From: an uncultured Pelosinus sp.
GTDB lineage: Bacteria > Bacillota > Negativicutes > UMGS1260
Direction of reading: 5' to 3'
Assembly: GCA_900550105.1 (NCBI GenBank)
Contig: URQW01000024.1
Coordinates: forward strand, 1-38,390
DNA length: 38,390 bases
The notes under the pieces are model-generated. The model was not told where the DNA came from and ran no database searches. It saw nothing but the letters and a program-made list of their open reading frames with translations. Position numbers and translations under genes: made by a program. Positions 16,537 to 23,593 of the stretch are shown here, piece after piece (the stretch's first letter is position 1; the number at the start of each line of letters is the position of its first letter).

Positions 16537-18453
16537 ATGCATGATCATCATTTAGGCGGACATCTCAAAGACTATAGTATCATTTCCATTACAGCAATTT
16601 TACTCGGAGGTTATTGGCTTGGGTATGTACCGCAAATATTGGGGATCGATACAACCTTGATCGCCGCAATCATTAGTGGATTACCAATCGTTTTAGAAGC
16701 GATTAAAGCAATTTTGCAACGTGGCGATACCAAAGTTGGTTTACTAGTAAGTATTGCAATTATTGCCGCTGTTGCCATTGGCGAGTATCTTGCCGCCGCC
16801 GAAGTGGCCTTGATTATGACTTTCGGAGAAATGCTTGAACACATGACCCTAGAAAAATCGAATTCAGCCCTGCAAAAGTTAGCCGAATTAACACCGCTTA
16901 AGGCACGTCTATTTAACACAGGAGAAGAGCAGGAAATTGACGCTGAACTAGTTCAGGTAGGCGATCATTTGCTCGTAAAACCAGGAGACAAGATCCCCGT
17001 AGATGGAGTTGTTGTGGCCGGTTTCGCCACCGTTGATCAATCGACAATTACCGGAGAATCCATTCCGGTAGAACGTAGCAGCGGCGATAATGTATTTGGC
17101 GGAACCATTGCGTCACTAGGCAGTATCGAGATCGTTGCTACCAAGGTTGGCCAGGATACCGCGCTAGGTCATATTATCGAAATGGTAAAAACAGCCCAAG
17201 ACAGCAAAGCGCCGATCGCCCGCATAGTTGATCGCTGGGCCAATTGGTTTGTTCCCCTTAGTCTTACCATTGCCGCGCTCGTATATATTGTAACAGGCGA
17301 TATTGTCAGAAGTGTAACCATACTAATCGTCTTCTGCCCTTGTGCGATGCTGTTAAGTACGCCTACGGCAGTTGCTGCCGCAATTGGCTCTGCTGCGAGA
17401 AGAGGTATCTTAATCAAGGGCGGCGACATCCTTGAAGCAGCAAGTCGTATTGATACGCTCGTACTTGATAAGACGGGAACTGTTACGATCGGCAAGCCGC
17501 GCTTAAAAGAGTTGCACTGCTACGAGAACTGGAATAAAAGCGATGTGCTTGCCATTGCCGCCGGCATGGAAAAACGTTCTGAACACCACTTAGCCAAAGC
17601 GATTATTGAGGCTGCCGAAGTTGAAAACATCAGTTTAGCAGAACCAACAAGCTGGCAACACATCGTGGGACAAGGAATCGTGGCCGAAATAAATGACCAG
17701 AAGTTCCTCTTAGGCAATAAAACATTATTTGAGGCCCAGGGTATCGTAATGACAGAACAACAAATTACCTACTGTGAAAACCAGCAGTCCCTCGGTGGAA
17801 CGGTCATTCTATTTGCTGCTTATACGCAGGTAGCCGCTATCCTCGTGGTACAAGATCCAGTACGCCAAGAAGCAGCTGCCGTTTTGAAGTATCTCTTCCC
17901 GTCAAAATTAAAAAATCTAGTGATGTTGACAGGAGATGCTCTTCCCGTCGGAAAAGCCATTGCCGCCGAACTAAACATCCCTATCGTGCACGGCGACTTA
18001 CTCCCGGCAGACAAAGTAAGCTACGTGGAAAAATACCAAGACTTAGGCCATAAAGTCGCTATGGTTGGCGATGGAATTAATGATGCCCCAGCACTCGTTA
18101 AAGCAGACATCGGCATCGCTATGGGCTATTCCGGCACCGATATTGCAATGGAAGCAGCAGATATTGCCCTTTTATCGGATGATTTAGCTAAAATTCCTGA
18201 AGCGATTGATTTAAGCAAACAAGCGTATCGTACGATCTGGCAAAATATTTTTACGGCAAATCTCATTAACATCGTAGCCATTGTTTTTGCTACCTTGGGA
18301 TTGCTTGGTCCGATCGCGGCCGCCATTGTCCATAATGCTGGCGCAATTCTAGTCGTACTTAATTCAGCACGATTATTACGCCGCTCAACAACCCCTATTG
18401 AGGGAATCCTCCCGCAATCACCGTCAGCGGCAGTATTGAAAAGTATAAATTAA
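16537..18453 (+). CDS. Heavy-metal-transporting P1B-type ATPase
   Basis: 638 residues. It has the actuator TGES (172-175), the metal-site CPC in helix 6 (267-269), the phosphorylation site DKTGT (D311), GDGINDAP and a final-helix motif HNAGAILVVLNSARLL. It lacks N-terminal HMA domains and starts with a short His-rich stretch, MHDHHLGGH. The last-helix HNxG differs from the Cu (MxxSS), Zn/Cd (DxG) and Co/Fe (HEGS) signatures, so the exported metal is not clear. The usual HP motif of the nucleotide domain reads SEHHLA, keeping the His but losing the Pro. It is co-transcribed with the MarR regulator and probably exports a toxic or excess divalent metal. Confidence 0.93.
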   Translation: MHDHHLGGHLKDYSIISITAILLGGYWLGYVPQILGIDTTLIAAIISGLPIVLEAIKAILQRGDTKVGLLVSIAIIAAVAIGEYLAAAEVALIMTFGEMLEHMTLEKSNSALQKLAELTPLKARLFNTGEEQEIDAELVQVGDHLLVKPGDKIPVDGVVVAGFATVDQSTITGESIPVERSSGDNVFGGTIASLGSIEIVATKVGQDTALGHIIEMVKTAQDSKAPIARIVDRWANWFVPLSLTIAALVYIVTGDIVRSVTILIVFCPCAMLLSTPTAVAAAIGSAARRGILIKGGDILEAASRIDTLVLDKTGTVTIGKPRLKELHCYENWNKSDVLAIAAGMEKRSEHHLAKAIIEAAEVENISLAEPTSWQHIVGQGIVAEINDQKFLLGNKTLFEAQGIVMTEQQITYCENQQSLGGTVILFAAYTQVAAILVVQDPVRQEAAAVLKYLFPSKLKNLVMLTGDALPVGKAIAAELNIPIVHGDLLPADKVSYVEKYQDLGHKVAMVGDGINDAPALVKADIGIAMGYSGTDIAMEAADIALLSDDLAKIPEAIDLSKQAYRTIWQNIFTANLINIVAIVFATLGLLGPIAAAIVHNAGAILVVLNSARLLRRSTTPIEGILPQSPSAAVLKSIN

Positions 18454-18469
18454 GCTTGTTAGAATACAA

Positions 18470-18499
18470 AAGGCTTCCAGCCAAAATGCTGGAAGCCTT
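18470..18499 (+). terminator. Terminator after the metal ATPase
   Basis: A perfect 12-bp stem (AAGGCTTCCAGC and complement) with a six-base loop. The T-tract is weak (CGTTTAT). The same two arms recur at 24401-24430. Confidence 0.8.
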
Positions 18500-18580
18500 C
18501 GTTTATATAGTAAACATAAATACTATAGATAATTTTGTAGTTTTGTAGTCCGTTATCGAGTCATCTTTGTGACAAAACCG

Positions 18581-18588
18581 CATAGTAT
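18581..18588 (+). promoter_or_regulatory. Possible sporulation (sigma-E/K-like) -10 element
   Basis: CATAGTAT stands about 46 bases before the next gene, with TCATCTT 13 bases upstream as a possible -35. It resembles mother-cell promoters but matches less well than the sites at 19773 and 23348. The rest of 18500-18634 holds nothing I can name. Confidence 0.35.
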
Positions 18589-18634
18589 GTAGAAGGCGAA
18601 AGCTCAAAAACCATATTAAAGGAGCGAATTAATT

Positions 18635-19114
18635 ATGCCAACTACTGGAAACAAAGCCACAGGATTGAATCTTGATTGCGTATTAGGAAATATTTCTGTT
18701 ACTGTCGTAACCTGCTGTGGTTATGTCTTCCAAGGAACTATTGAAGACAGAGACAATACTCGGGCTCAATACGGTTACCCCGTTGTTTTCCCAACAATCA
18801 CCATGGATTATGCCCAAGGCAAGGAAGATGAAGAGTGCTGTGACAAAAAAGATGAGAAAAAAGAACACTGCCACAAACCGATTGAGGTTGATGTGAACTG
18901 CGAAAACAATACTAAATTTATTTGTCTGCGTCTAACCTGCTTACCGGGAAATCTCTGCTGCGAGCCAACTGCGGGCGTGGTTACCAACATCACTCCGATC
19001 GTAGGTACTGCTACTGGCGCCCCTGATTTGTTCCTAGTTGATGACACGGTCTTAATTAACATCGCTGATATTGTCGCCATTGGACCAAGCCGCACTTGCT
19101 TGACACCAGCTTAA
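18635..19114 (+). CDS. Uncharacterised Cys-rich small protein, paralogue A (possible Sm-like barrel, spore-associated)
   Basis: 159 residues, not a family I can name. It shares a framework with the next gene: LGNxxVTVVTxxGxVxQGTIxD near the start, FIxLxLTCxPGxxCC in the middle and DDxxAIGPxRxCLT-like residues at the end. The alternation of short strands (VTVVT, G-x-V-x-QGTI, FICLRLT, TVLINIADIVAIG) looks like a small five-strand barrel of Sm/SH3 type; this is inference. A charged Cys/Lys/Glu-rich insert (about residues 66-90, DEECCDKKDEKKEHCHK) is absent from the paralogue. Ten Cys suggest cross-linking or metal binding. AAAGGAG precedes the ATG. The location beside SPOCS genes suggests a spore-coat or exosporium role. 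Confidence 0.75.
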   Translation: MPTTGNKATGLNLDCVLGNISVTVVTCCGYVFQGTIEDRDNTRAQYGYPVVFPTITMDYAQGKEDEECCDKKDEKKEHCHKPIEVDVNCENNTKFICLRLTCLPGNLCCEPTAGVVTNITPIVGTATGAPDLFLVDDTVLINIADIVAIGPSRTCLTPA

Positions 19115-19153
19115 ATAGTGAATCGATAGGTTGACAAATTCGAACTTGCTACA

Positions 19154-19188
19154 GAAAACAAAACCCCTTTATCTGGGGTTTTGTTTTC
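19154..19188 (+). terminator. Terminator between the paralogous small genes
   Basis: A perfect 14-bp stem (GAAAACAAAACCCC and its complement) around a seven-base loop. It separates the two paralogues transcriptionally or attenuates read-through into the second. Confidence 0.88.
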
Positions 19189-19227
19189 GCTAATAGTACT
19201 GGAACATAAAGATAAGGAGTGATTCCT

Positions 19228-19641
19228 ATGTCAGGTGAAAATAATACCAGGCTAGATCTTGGTTGTATAGTAGGGAATTTACCAGTAACAGTAGTAACCC
19301 GCCTTGGAACAGTTTATCAAGGAACCATTCTAGACTGGAACTGCGGCCGCGCTTATCAAGACACCACTAATGATACACTCGCGGCAGATCCGAATGTCAG
19401 CAATGATGATCTACTTCCGCGTAGATTCGAAGGAAGCGGCAGTTTTATCCGCTTGGAATTAACGTGTCGCCCTGGAGAGATTTGCTGCGCCGCAACGCCT
19501 GTCACGACTCCCGCAATCGTGAATGGTATTCGCAGTTCCGTAGATAACACCTATCCGCTTTTCGAAATAGGTAATACCATTATCCTGAATTGGGATGATA
19601 TTTCGGCAATCGGACCGCAACGTGATTGTTTAACTGGCTGA
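19228..19641 (+). CDS. Uncharacterised small protein, paralogue B of 18635-19114
   Basis: 137 residues from the ATG at 19228, eight bases after AAGGAG; an upstream GTG on the ribosome-binding site is not the start. It has the same framework as paralogue A: LGCIVGNLPVTVVTRLGTVY then QGTILDWN, FIRLELTCRPGEICC, and NTIILNWDDISAIGPQRDCLT. It carries a shorter, less charged insert with six Cys in all. The shared CC and terminal CLT positions suggest conserved disulfide or metal sites. The duplication is old, since only the framework is retained. It is probably a structural protein of the spore surface; function unknown. Confidence 0.75.
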   Translation: MSGENNTRLDLGCIVGNLPVTVVTRLGTVYQGTILDWNCGRAYQDTTNDTLAADPNVSNDDLLPRRFEGSGSFIRLELTCRPGEICCAATPVTTPAIVNGIRSSVDNTYPLFEIGNTIILNWDDISAIGPQRDCLTG

Positions 19642-19670
19642 TCCATCAGCCACAATCTACATACTAGGCA

Positions 19671-19702
19671 AACCTCGGACATGGCGCCGGGGTTTTATTT
19701 TT
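19671..19702 (+). terminator. Terminator after paralogue B
   Basis: AACCTCGG pairs with CCGGGGTT (one G-U pair) and is followed by TTATTTTTT. Confidence 0.8.
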
Positions 19703-19772
19703 TACTCAATTTCCGTACGCTTGATAAGAAACAAGGCAACATAATTATTCTAATTAATATCCAATTATAGTA

Positions 19773-19800
19773 ACAGAAGTCCGCTTAAACCCATAAAATA
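19773..19800 (+). promoter_or_regulatory. Sigma-K-type promoter for the plus-strand SPOCS genes
   Basis: AC at 19773-19774, exactly 17 bases, then CATAAAATA (19792-19800). This is an exact fit to the Bacillus subtilis sigma-K consensus AC-N17-CATANNNTA. The start codon of the first SPOCS gene is 49 bases downstream. Confidence 0.72.
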
Positions 19801-19848
19801 ATAATAAATAATAGCTATAAGAGATTAACAGAATAAGGAGAAGGCCTT

Positions 19849-20337
19849 ATGAGTAGCAAGCTTATTGACGTTTTAGGTATTACACCGGTATCACAGTTTC
19901 CTAATTGTCCTCCTAGCCATCCCTTCACAGAATTCTGCGAAACTGACAGACTCTGTATCCCAGATCCCAATCCGAATATCCGCGAAGTGTTAGAAGTATG
20001 CGTAAGTGTAATTATTTGTTCCTCAAAAGTAATTTGCACTCCAGTCGGAAGAAAAATAGTTGTTGAAGGAAAAAAACAGATTAAAGTTACTTTTGTCGCC
20101 GATGACCCCTGCCAATCGGTCCATTGCGCCCATTTCGAAATCCCCTTTTGCAGCTTAATATTGCTAGGCTTCAGCAAAGATGAAGTGATACAAGTATGCT
20201 CCGCTATCGAAGATATTTCGGTTCAATGCTTAGACTGTCGCTGGCTAACTGTAACCACAATCATATTTATCTGCCCCATACTGAAACAGGCGCCTAATTA
20301 TTGTTCCTCCCCACATGATGACTCTAACAACTATTAG
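19849..20337 (+). CDS. SPOCS-domain (DUF3794) protein
   Basis: 162 residues, nearly all one SPOCS domain: FTEFCETDRLCIPDPNPNI, EVLEVCVSVIICSSKVICTP, GRKIVVEGKKQIKVTFVA, QSVHCAHFEIPFCSLILLG and a closing IEDISVQ...TTIIFICP. The domain is known from SipL and related spore-envelope morphogenetic proteins, where it mediates contacts at the forespore surface. This copy has about 14 Cys, more than its neighbours, suggesting cross-linking. The ATG follows AAGGAG. It is the first gene after the sigma-K-type promoter and is probably co-transcribed with the following gene. There is no signal peptide, as expected for mother-cell coat proteins. Confidence 0.85.
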   Translation: MSSKLIDVLGITPVSQFPNCPPSHPFTEFCETDRLCIPDPNPNIREVLEVCVSVIICSSKVICTPVGRKIVVEGKKQIKVTFVADDPCQSVHCAHFEIPFCSLILLGFSKDEVIQVCSAIEDISVQCLDCRWLTVTTIIFICPILKQAPNYCSSPHDDSNNY

Positions 20338-20385
20338 CTATTAGCTTTAAGCTCAAGACTAAAGAAGATAGGAGGAAAGTTAACT

Positions 20386-21327
20386 ATGGGATGCACACAG
20401 ATTTCCGTCAATACGATTCTCGCGATACCAGAACATAAGCCTGATATCGCCTCCATACTTCGCGTCGCGACGAGAGCAACTATTGATAAAACGATCACCA
20501 TGCGAAAAAGAATTTTCTTCGCCGGGCATATCGATATTTGTATAGAATATGTAGCCTGCACCTGTGACAATTCCAACCCCATCCATCTCTTGCATACCAA
20601 GATCCCCTTTAATGGTTTGACCTTCCATCGGCGTGCTCGCGAATGCTTTCATGCTTTTTTGAAAACTAAAATTAGATTTTATAAAAATGACATCATTGCT
20701 CCAAGAAAAATTAATACAATCGTAGTTTTACAGTTGTGCAAGCCTAGGTTGCATCGAGTCGTCAAAGCCTATGTTCCACAGTACTGCCATCCCTATCATG
20801 GCAGTATATGTAAGTCCATTAGTCCCTATTGCGGGCCAATTCAAAAACCCTTCTACCAAAATTCACCTAGCTACAGTTGCGCCCCGCCGCCCCCCATTCT
20901 AAACTGCAAGCAATATGATAGCTGCGACAGCAGTATCCCCGCTGATGACCATGCTTGCAAACCCTATCAGGACAATGAATGTAAGCCTATTTCTCATGAA
21001 TGTAAGCCCCTTGCGCCTGATTGCAAGCCGCCTTCTCATATCCCTGACTGTAATAAGCAACCTTGCAAACAATCCACTTGCAAACCACCTCATAGCTACG
21101 AGTGTAAGCCTCCTGTTCATAGCCCCGAGTGCATACCGCAACACTATAGCGGCTATTGCAAACCGCCCACTTACGACGACTATGCCTGCAAACCCGCTCA
21201 CAAGAAAGACTATAAGCCCTATGAATATGTTTTCTCTGACGATTTTTATGCCCCCACGTATATTCAGCCGTACCAAAAGATGGGAAGTCGTCACGGCGTA
21301 ACCTTTGGCTTTAATTACGAAGAGTAG
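20386..21327 (+). CDS. Divergent SPOCS-domain protein with Cys/Pro-rich CKP-repeat tail
   Basis: 313 residues. Residues 1-120 follow the SPOCS pattern (TQISVNTILAIPEHKPDI, TMRKRIFFAGHIDICIEYVA, IHLLHTKIPFNGL, and a closing NTIVVLQLCKP) but have lost the usual VVEG core. Residues 130-280 are a low-complexity tail in which CKP or CKPP recurs every 8-12 residues from about 190 to 270, mixed with His, Tyr and Asp. The tail is reminiscent of disulfide- or tyrosine-cross-linked spore-surface proteins. AGGAGG stands ten bases before the ATG, and the gap to the previous SPOCS gene is 48 bases, so one operon is likely. The two-part build suggests an anchor plus a cross-linkable extension. Confidence 0.8.
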   Translation: MGCTQISVNTILAIPEHKPDIASILRVATRATIDKTITMRKRIFFAGHIDICIEYVACTCDNSNPIHLLHTKIPFNGLTFHRRARECFHAFLKTKIRFYKNDIIAPRKINTIVVLQLCKPRLHRVVKAYVPQYCHPYHGSICKSISPYCGPIQKPFYQNSPSYSCAPPPPILNCKQYDSCDSSIPADDHACKPYQDNECKPISHECKPLAPDCKPPSHIPDCNKQPCKQSTCKPPHSYECKPPVHSPECIPQHYSGYCKPPTYDDYACKPAHKKDYKPYEYVFSDDFYAPTYIQPYQKMGSRHGVTFGFNYEE

Positions 21328-21353
21328 ACAAATCTATAGGAAATCCCGATAAC

Positions 21354-21399
21354 AAAGAGGTTGCCTGAAAAGCTGCTTAGCTTATCAAAAAACCTCTTT
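21354..21399. terminator. Bidirectional terminator between convergent SPOCS operons
   Basis: The outer stem AAAGAGGTT/AACCTCTTT encloses an inner hairpin AAGCT-GCTT-AGCTT. It lies between two gene groups that converge here. Confidence 0.75.
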
Positions 21400-21416
21400 A
21401 TTTCCGTTTAATAAAT

Positions 21417-21977
21417 TTATTCAATAAGAATACAACCATCAGCATTAAAAGGTTTTGCTTGCAAAAACAACGTTACATTTTTAAATACCTCTCGCGGATT
21501 AAAGGGTATGGCAAAGACGTCTTCAATACAGGCTTCTACGCAAAACTCCTTAAGATCCGCATTAGGATTCAAAACGATAAATGCGGAAAACATTGCATCA
21601 AAATGCGCCGAAAAAACAGGCTGGTCCGGTCTGGCTGCCGTATAAACAATCTTTTGCTTTAGCATTCCCTCAACTACCAATTTTTTCCCAGTGAGCCTAG
21701 TACCCTCCAGATTCTCCCTGGTGGGACAGGGCCCTACTGGTGTATTTACAACTCTACTTGAAATAATTTGCACTTCAATAAGCACTTTATTCAGTGTAGC
21801 AATATCAGGCTTATTTGCAGGTAATTTAAATACTTCTAAAACAGAGATCTGCGTCCATGCGCCCGTTTTCACACGATCATCAGTGTCTTGCGGCTCCACA
21901 AATATAGTCACTTGCGCGGGATCACATAAACCGATTATTTCGACGGCACTCTGGCCAAAGCATTGACATACTTTCAT
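21417..21977 (-). CDS. SPOCS-domain (DUF3794) protein
   Basis: 186 residues. An N-terminal SAVEIIGLCDPAQVTIFVE segment is followed by the SPOCS domain: WTQISVLEVFKLPANKPDI, KVLIEVQIISSRVVNTPVG, KKLVVEGMLKQKIVYTAA, VFSAHFDAMFSAFIVL, and EACIEDVF with a C-terminal NVTLFLQAKP. It is the most typical copy of the group. GAAGGAGGG precedes the ATG and the gap to the upstream SPOCS gene is 25 bases. It is the last gene of a three-gene minus-strand operon that ends at the shared terminator. Its role is probably structural, in the spore envelope. Confidence 0.87.
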   Translation of the reverse strand: MKVCQCFGQSAVEIIGLCDPAQVTIFVEPQDTDDRVKTGAWTQISVLEVFKLPANKPDIATLNKVLIEVQIISSRVVNTPVGPCPTRENLEGTRLTGKKLVVEGMLKQKIVYTAARPDQPVFSAHFDAMFSAFIVLNPNADLKEFCVEACIEDVFAIPFNPREVFKNVTLFLQAKPFNADGCILIE

Positions 21978-22002
21978 AAATGAAACCCTCCTTCTTCGAA
22001 CA

Positions 22003-22629
22003 TCAGCATACGAGAGGTAAGGCCCGAATCATCAAAATAACATTTTTAAATATTTTTCGCGGCATAGTCGCTGTGACAAAAATGTCCTCAATACAGATGT
22101 CGACTTTAAATTTTTGTGCCATAGAATCTTTGGGATCAAGCACAATAAAGGCCGAAAAAGGCATATCAAAATATATAGCATGCACACTTTGCGTCTGGGC
22201 CGCAGAATATATAATTTTTTGACGCAGAACGCCTTCTATTACCAGCTTGATTCCGGTTATCGCTGTACCTTCCTGATTAAAAACTGGCGGACATATTTCC
22301 GGACTAGTTGTTTGGGACGGTGTATTTATTACACGCTGCGATATAATTTCTACTACAGAGGAAATACTCACAAGCTTCTCAACGTCTGGTTTAATTTTAG
22401 GAATACATAACACTTCTGGGATCACCAGTTCTGTCCACCGTCGAATATCGCCGCCAGCCAAAAAGTTTTCGATCTTTTCCCTTGAACAAACTCCGTTAAT
22501 AATCAGAAGTTGGTCTTTCTCTTCGCAGTCTGATCGCAGGGGATTTTCAAAAGTGCCCATAACGCCGCAATCTATGGTTTCGGTATTAGCTACGCCCTCT
22601 TTTACGAAGTCTTTATCGCAATACCTCAT
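22003..22629 (-). CDS. SPOCS-domain (DUF3794) protein
   Basis: 208 residues from the ATG at 22627-22629, which follows AGGAGG by seven bases; the longer frame would start inside the spacer. Residues 1-60 (MRYCDKDFVKEGVANTETID and on) are unlike the neighbours. Then comes the SPOCS pattern WTELVIPEVLCIPKIKPDV, SVVEIISQRVINTP, IKLVIEGVLRQKIIYSAA, QSVHAIYFDMPFSAFIVL and DICIEDIFVT, ending NVILMIRALPLVC. It is the middle gene of the operon. Compared with the third copy the core is well kept, so it is likely functional and not decaying. Confidence 0.87.
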   Translation of the reverse strand: MRYCDKDFVKEGVANTETIDCGVMGTFENPLRSDCEEKDQLLIINGVCSREKIENFLAGGDIRRWTELVIPEVLCIPKIKPDVEKLVSISSVVEIISQRVINTPSQTTSPEICPPVFNQEGTAITGIKLVIEGVLRQKIIYSAAQTQSVHAIYFDMPFSAFIVLDPKDSMAQKFKVDICIEDIFVTATMPRKIFKNVILMIRALPLVC

Positions 22630-22676
22630 ATTTCTTCCTCCTAGCGTAATAAGTTTTGCCAACACGCTACCGTCAA

Positions 22677-23228
22677 TTAATACTCATCAGGACAAAGGCT
22701 AGTTACAGCCGGAGTAGCTTGCAATAATAGCATTACATTATCAATGATTAACCTAGGATTAATATCTTTGACAAACACATCTTCTAAGCAGCTGCTAATC
22801 TGATAGTCAATGTTGAGCGAATCTATCTCTTTTTCGCTGTCTTTGTAACTAACTCGCACCATTTTCGGGATGACGATAAACGCCGAAAAGGGAATCTCAA
22901 AATGAGCAGAATGTACCGATTGCTCACTGCGAGCAGCAATGTATGTGATTGTTTGACAAAGCTCCCCTTCAACAATTAGCTTTCGTCCGCTCAATAATTT
23001 GCCTTCAAAATTTGGATAACCATTGGTACAGGGAGTGACAATTACTTTTTTTCTGATGACCTTCACTGCCACGTTTACCTCTGTGATTTGTTCGATTTCT
23101 GGCTTTGTATTAGTAATGGGTAATTTCTCCTGAATCATGATCTGAGTCCAAAAATTATCAACTCCTTTTGTGAAAGTAATGCCTCTAAAATCACACAGTC
23201 CGGCAATAGTGACCAAAGTATTGTCCAC
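22677..23228 (-). CDS. SPOCS-domain (DUF3794) protein
   Basis: 183 residues starting at a GTG (23226-23228) seven bases after AAGGAGG. It shares the TIAGLCDFRGITF beginning with the 186-residue copy (EIIGLCDPAQVTIF). The SPOCS core follows: WTQIMIQEKLPITNTKPEI, VNVAVKVIRKKVIVTP, RKLIVEGELCQTITYIAA, QSVHSAHFEIPFSAFIVI, SSCLEDVFVKDINPR and NVMLLLQATPAV. It is the first gene of the minus-strand group, behind the exact sigma-K-type site at 23348-23375. There is no signal peptide and no membrane segment. Confidence 0.87.
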   Translation of the reverse strand: MDNTLVTIAGLCDFRGITFTKGVDNFWTQIMIQEKLPITNTKPEIEQITEVNVAVKVIRKKVIVTPCTNGYPNFEGKLLSGRKLIVEGELCQTITYIAARSEQSVHSAHFEIPFSAFIVIPKMVRVSYKDSEKEIDSLNIDYQISSCLEDVFVKDINPRLIIDNVMLLLQATPAVTSLCPDEY

Positions 23229-23593
23229 GTATATCCCTCCTTATGTAATCAGTTTTATTGCTTTATGAAATTAGCCAAGCGCCATATCGCTTGATATCAA
23301 AACATTTTTCCCGTTAAAAATTCTAAATGTATTAAATTCATCTGATTTAGTATATGTTACAGCGCCAGAGGGAGTGTCAACGCACCGCTACGTAAGTACA
23401 ACAAGTAGCACGGATTCTGTTTAGATAATCCTCTATTCAACAAAAAAGGAGAGGGAGATTCAACCCACGCTTCCTTTGAGCAAATATTTACGGAAACACC
23501 TCTTGCCTTTAGTTAACATAAAGAGCACACTGACTCTTTTACGCATATTTTATATAGATAACACAATTCCATAAGAATTTGAAAGGAGTATAT
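23229..23593. other. Divergent intergenic region of the spore block
   Basis: About 365 bases with no credible gene. It holds the minus-strand sigma-K-type promoter (23348-23375), a degenerate tRNA-Ser-like segment at 23448-23469, and a possible plus-strand mother-cell -10, CATATTTTA at 23544-23552, 42 bases before the next ATG. The AC that should stand 17 bases before that -10 is at 15 instead, so it is only a weak sigma-K fit. Confidence 0.55.
23348..23375 (-). promoter_or_regulatory. Sigma-K-type promoter for the minus-strand SPOCS operon
   Basis: On the minus strand AC, exactly 17 bases, then CATATACTA. It fits AC-N17-CATANNNTA fully, about 120 bases before the GTG of the first SPOCS gene. 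Confidence 0.72.

Noticed and set aside
20899..21301. Open frames of about 130 codons on both strands over the CKP-repeat tail
   Set aside because: They are shadows of the low-complexity coding sequence, lack ribosome-binding sites and have no recognisable protein features.
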